Under the pieces are notes generated by a model. The model saw only the letters and a program-made list of their open reading frames with translations. It was not told the origin of the DNA and made no database searches. Below, piece after piece: positions 4,333 through 5,687 of a stretch of DNA of 5,687 nucleotides. Source of the DNA: an uncultured Caryophanales bacterium (lineage in GTDB: Bacteria > Bacillota_I > Bacilli_A > RFN20 > CAG-826); contig CAMKAQ010000071.1 in the NCBI GenBank assembly GCA_946410525.1, positions 1-5,687 on the forward strand. The letters run 5' to 3'. The position numbers were made by a program, and so were the translations under genes. Each line of letters begins with the position of its first letter. The stretch's first letter is position 1.

Positions 4333-5301
4333 CTAAGCGATGAAAAGGGCGGCTGCGCCGACAACGCCGGCATCGCTGCCAAGGGCAGAGACGAGAACTC
4401 TGACTTCAGGGGTTCTCTTGAAGCCATAGTCTTTGGCCGCGAGTTTCTTCTCGACGGCGTCGGTTAAGTATTTGCGCTGATTGGAAAGGCCACCGCTTAA
4501 GATGACGGCCTCTGGGCGGAAGATGTTGCAGAAGTTGATGATGCCTAAGGTGAGATATTCCTCATAATCATCGACGACTTTCAAAGCGGTCTTGTCGCCT
4601 TTTTTGGCGCATTCGAATGAAGTGCGGCCATCAACTTTCTTGATGTCGCCTTTGACGAAGTCCCACATCTTGGAATCTTTGTCTTTCTTCATGGCCTTCT
4701 TGGTATCGTTGATCAAAGCGGTGACGGAAGCATAAGCTTCGAGGCATCCTTTGAGTCCGCAGGTGCACTGACGTCCGCCTCTTTCGATGACCATATGGCC
4801 AAGCTCGGTTCCTTTGCCTTCGTTGCCTTCGTAGAGTTTTCCATCAAGGAAAAGCCCACCGCCGACACCGGTTCCAAGGGTGAGGAGGACAAGGTTGTTA
4901 TACTGTTTGCCAACGCCGAATTTGGCTTCACCAAGCATGGCAGCGTTAGCGTCGTTAGTGACTTTGGTTGGGAGGCCTGTGGCCTGACGGATCATCTCAG
5001 CGACTGGGGCGTTGTTCCAGCCAAGGTTTCCAGAGAAGCAGCAGATACCGCTTCTGCTATTGATTGAGCCTGGGCAGCCAATGCCGATTCCGCCGACTTC
5101 AAAACCTTCGGCCTGGACGGCTTTCACGTTGGCGTTGATCAATTCGCCAAGTTTGCTGAGAGTTTCTTCTTGTCTAGCACCCTTGATGAATTTCATCGTG
5201 AAAGGGTGGCTAATTGTTCCTTCTTCGTTAACGAACGCGCACTTAATGGACGTTCCACCGATATCAATTCCTAAATATAGCATGCTGGTATTTTGCCTCA
5301 T
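4333..5301 (-). CDS. glcK: ROK-family glucokinase
   Basis: This 322-residue protein is a ROK-family sugar kinase, most likely the cytosolic glucokinase that makes glucose 6-phosphate from glucose and ATP. The phosphate-binding start is GIDIGGTSIK (11-20). GNLGWNNAP (91-99) contacts sugar, NDANAA (116-121) holds the catalytic Asp at 117, and LGTGVGGG (142-149) binds ATP. The zinc motif has ELGH (166-169) and CTCGLKGCLE, with Cys at 179, 181 and 186. The end GSDAGVVGAAAL is typical, and the length is normal. The start is uncertain: the ATG at 5301 has only GGA nearby, while the ATG at 5283 gives MLYLGIDIGG, which aligns better with the family and has GAGG 12 nt upstream. Specificity for glucose rather than N-acetylmannosamine or allose is inferred from overall resemblance. 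It may be co-transcribed with the nitroreductase gene upstream. Confidence 0.93.
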   Translation of the reverse strand: MRQNTSMLYLGIDIGGTSIKCAFVNEEGTISHPFTMKFIKGARQEETLSKLGELINANVKAVQAEGFEVGGIGIGCPGSINSRSGICCFSGNLGWNNAPVAEMIRQATGLPTKVTNDANAAMLGEAKFGVGKQYNNLVLLTLGTGVGGGLFLDGKLYEGNEGKGTELGHMVIERGGRQCTCGLKGCLEAYASVTALINDTKKAMKKDKDSKMWDFVKGDIKKVDGRTSFECAKKGDKTALKVVDDYEEYLTLGIINFCNIFRPEAVILSGGLSNQRKYLTDAVEKKLAAKDYGFKRTPEVRVLVSALGSDAGVVGAAALFIA

Positions 5302-5317
5302 TTATTCCAAAGAATAA
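5302..5317 (-). repeat. Inverted repeat before the glucokinase start
   Basis: TTATTC (5302-5307) and GAATAA (5312-5317) form a perfect 6-4-6 repeat that touches the ATG at 5301. In mRNA it could fold over the only SD-like bases (GGA) of that start. It is short and AT-rich, so it may be chance; it also could favour use of the ATG at 5283. Confidence 0.3.
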
Positions 5318-5330
5318 AGGATATTGCTTT

Positions 5331-5687
5331 TTAGAGCTCCTCGACTGTGTCGGCTAAGGGTTTTCTGTCTGAGTGTCTTGGGGATGGGGCTGAGGCTTCG
5401 CTTGGATAGCCGATAGCGAGCATCATAGCTGGCTTGATGTTCTCAGGAAGCTCAAAGGATTCTGCGACTGCTTTCGAGTTGAACCCTCTGATCCAAAGGG
5501 TGTGGATACCAAGGCTTTCTGCTTCAAACATCATCGATGTTAAGACGGAGCTGGCGTCTTGTTCGCCAGAGTTATATCCCTCTTCACGGGCGTTCTTCCA
5601 AACGACATTCATGTCGTAGCAGACAAGGAGAACGATAGGGGCTTCATAGGTATGGGTGAGTTTGGCCGCTTTCCAAAGAGCGTCGCT
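5331..5687 (-). CDS. Nitroreductase-family protein (N-terminus outside window)
   Basis: The frame runs in from the right edge and 118 residues of the C-terminal part are visible, ending in TAA. Family features of FMN-dependent nitroreductases are seen: the strand APIVLLVCYD (16-25), GEQDASSVLTSMMFEAESLGIHTLWI (about 41-66; the dimer and FMN-contact helix followed by the core strand), then a small domain with FELPENIKPAMMLAIGYPSE and a final basic RHSDRKPL segment. Such proteins are cytosolic homodimers that reduce nitro compounds, quinones or flavins with NAD(P)H; the natural substrate cannot be told. The in-frame ATG at 5612 is internal, as the family motifs begin upstream of it. The gene ends 29 nt before the glucokinase ATG with no clear terminator, so the two may form an operon. 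Confidence 0.9.
   Translation of the reverse strand, partial: SDALWKAAKLTHTYEAPIVLLVCYDMNVVWKNAREEGYNSGEQDASSVLTSMMFEAESLGIHTLWIRGFNSKAVAESFELPENIKPAMMLAIGYPSEASAPSPRHSDRKPLADTVEEL

Noticed and set aside
1..5687. Alternative genetic code (TGA as Trp), as in Mycoplasma
   Set aside because: The genes read through with TGG for Trp and no in-frame TGA is needed. Stops seen are TAA and TAG only, but seven genes are too few to draw a conclusion from the lack of TGA stops.

Overview
The window looks like an ordinary stretch of a bacterial chromosome, most likely from a Bacillota (Firmicutes)-type anaerobe. The signs are strong AGGAGG-type ribosome binding sites, two CIRCE (HrcA) operators, an anaerobic-style radical SAM enzyme, a zinc-motif ROK glucokinase and moderate GC content. 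All Trp codons read as TGG, so the standard code fits. A lineage near the uncultured gut Bacilli/Mollicutes relatives is possible, but this is an impression and not shown by the sequence. There is no sign of phage, insertion sequence, CRISPR array or RNA gene.

Layout: seven protein genes fill nearly everything and no gap exceeds about 100 bases. On the + strand, a HemW/HemN-like radical SAM protein (2-1150) enters from the left edge, lacking only its extreme N-terminus. It ends in a strong, probably bidirectional, terminator. Every other gene is on the - strand. Reading from right to left in transcription order, they are: the C-terminal part of a nitroreductase-family protein (5687-5331, cut by the right edge); a ROK glucokinase (5301-4333); a 502-residue PIN-domain protein with Pro/Ala/Lys-rich linkers and a duplicated C-terminal module (4270-2762); a four-helix membrane protein of unknown function (2682-2224) with its own terminator; an unrecognised 128-residue protein (2132-1746); and a small heat-shock protein of the Hsp20 family (1645-1238).

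Regulation: the Hsp20 promoter is the clearest regulatory site. A TTGACA/TAATAT promoter is bracketed by two CIRCE inverted repeats, one covering the -35 box and one the presumed start point, which indicates HrcA repression relieved by heat or proteotoxic stress. Nitroreductase and glucokinase are 29 nt apart and may be co-transcribed. The other genes are separated by 60-100 nt, each with its own ribosome binding site. There is no evidence that the genes form one pathway.

The least explained item is the PIN-domain protein. A nuclease-type N-terminal domain is joined by disordered basic linkers to an unrecognised middle module and to two copies of an NPNY...LKPxE motif module (residues about 219-271 and 447-502), which align without gaps over their core.
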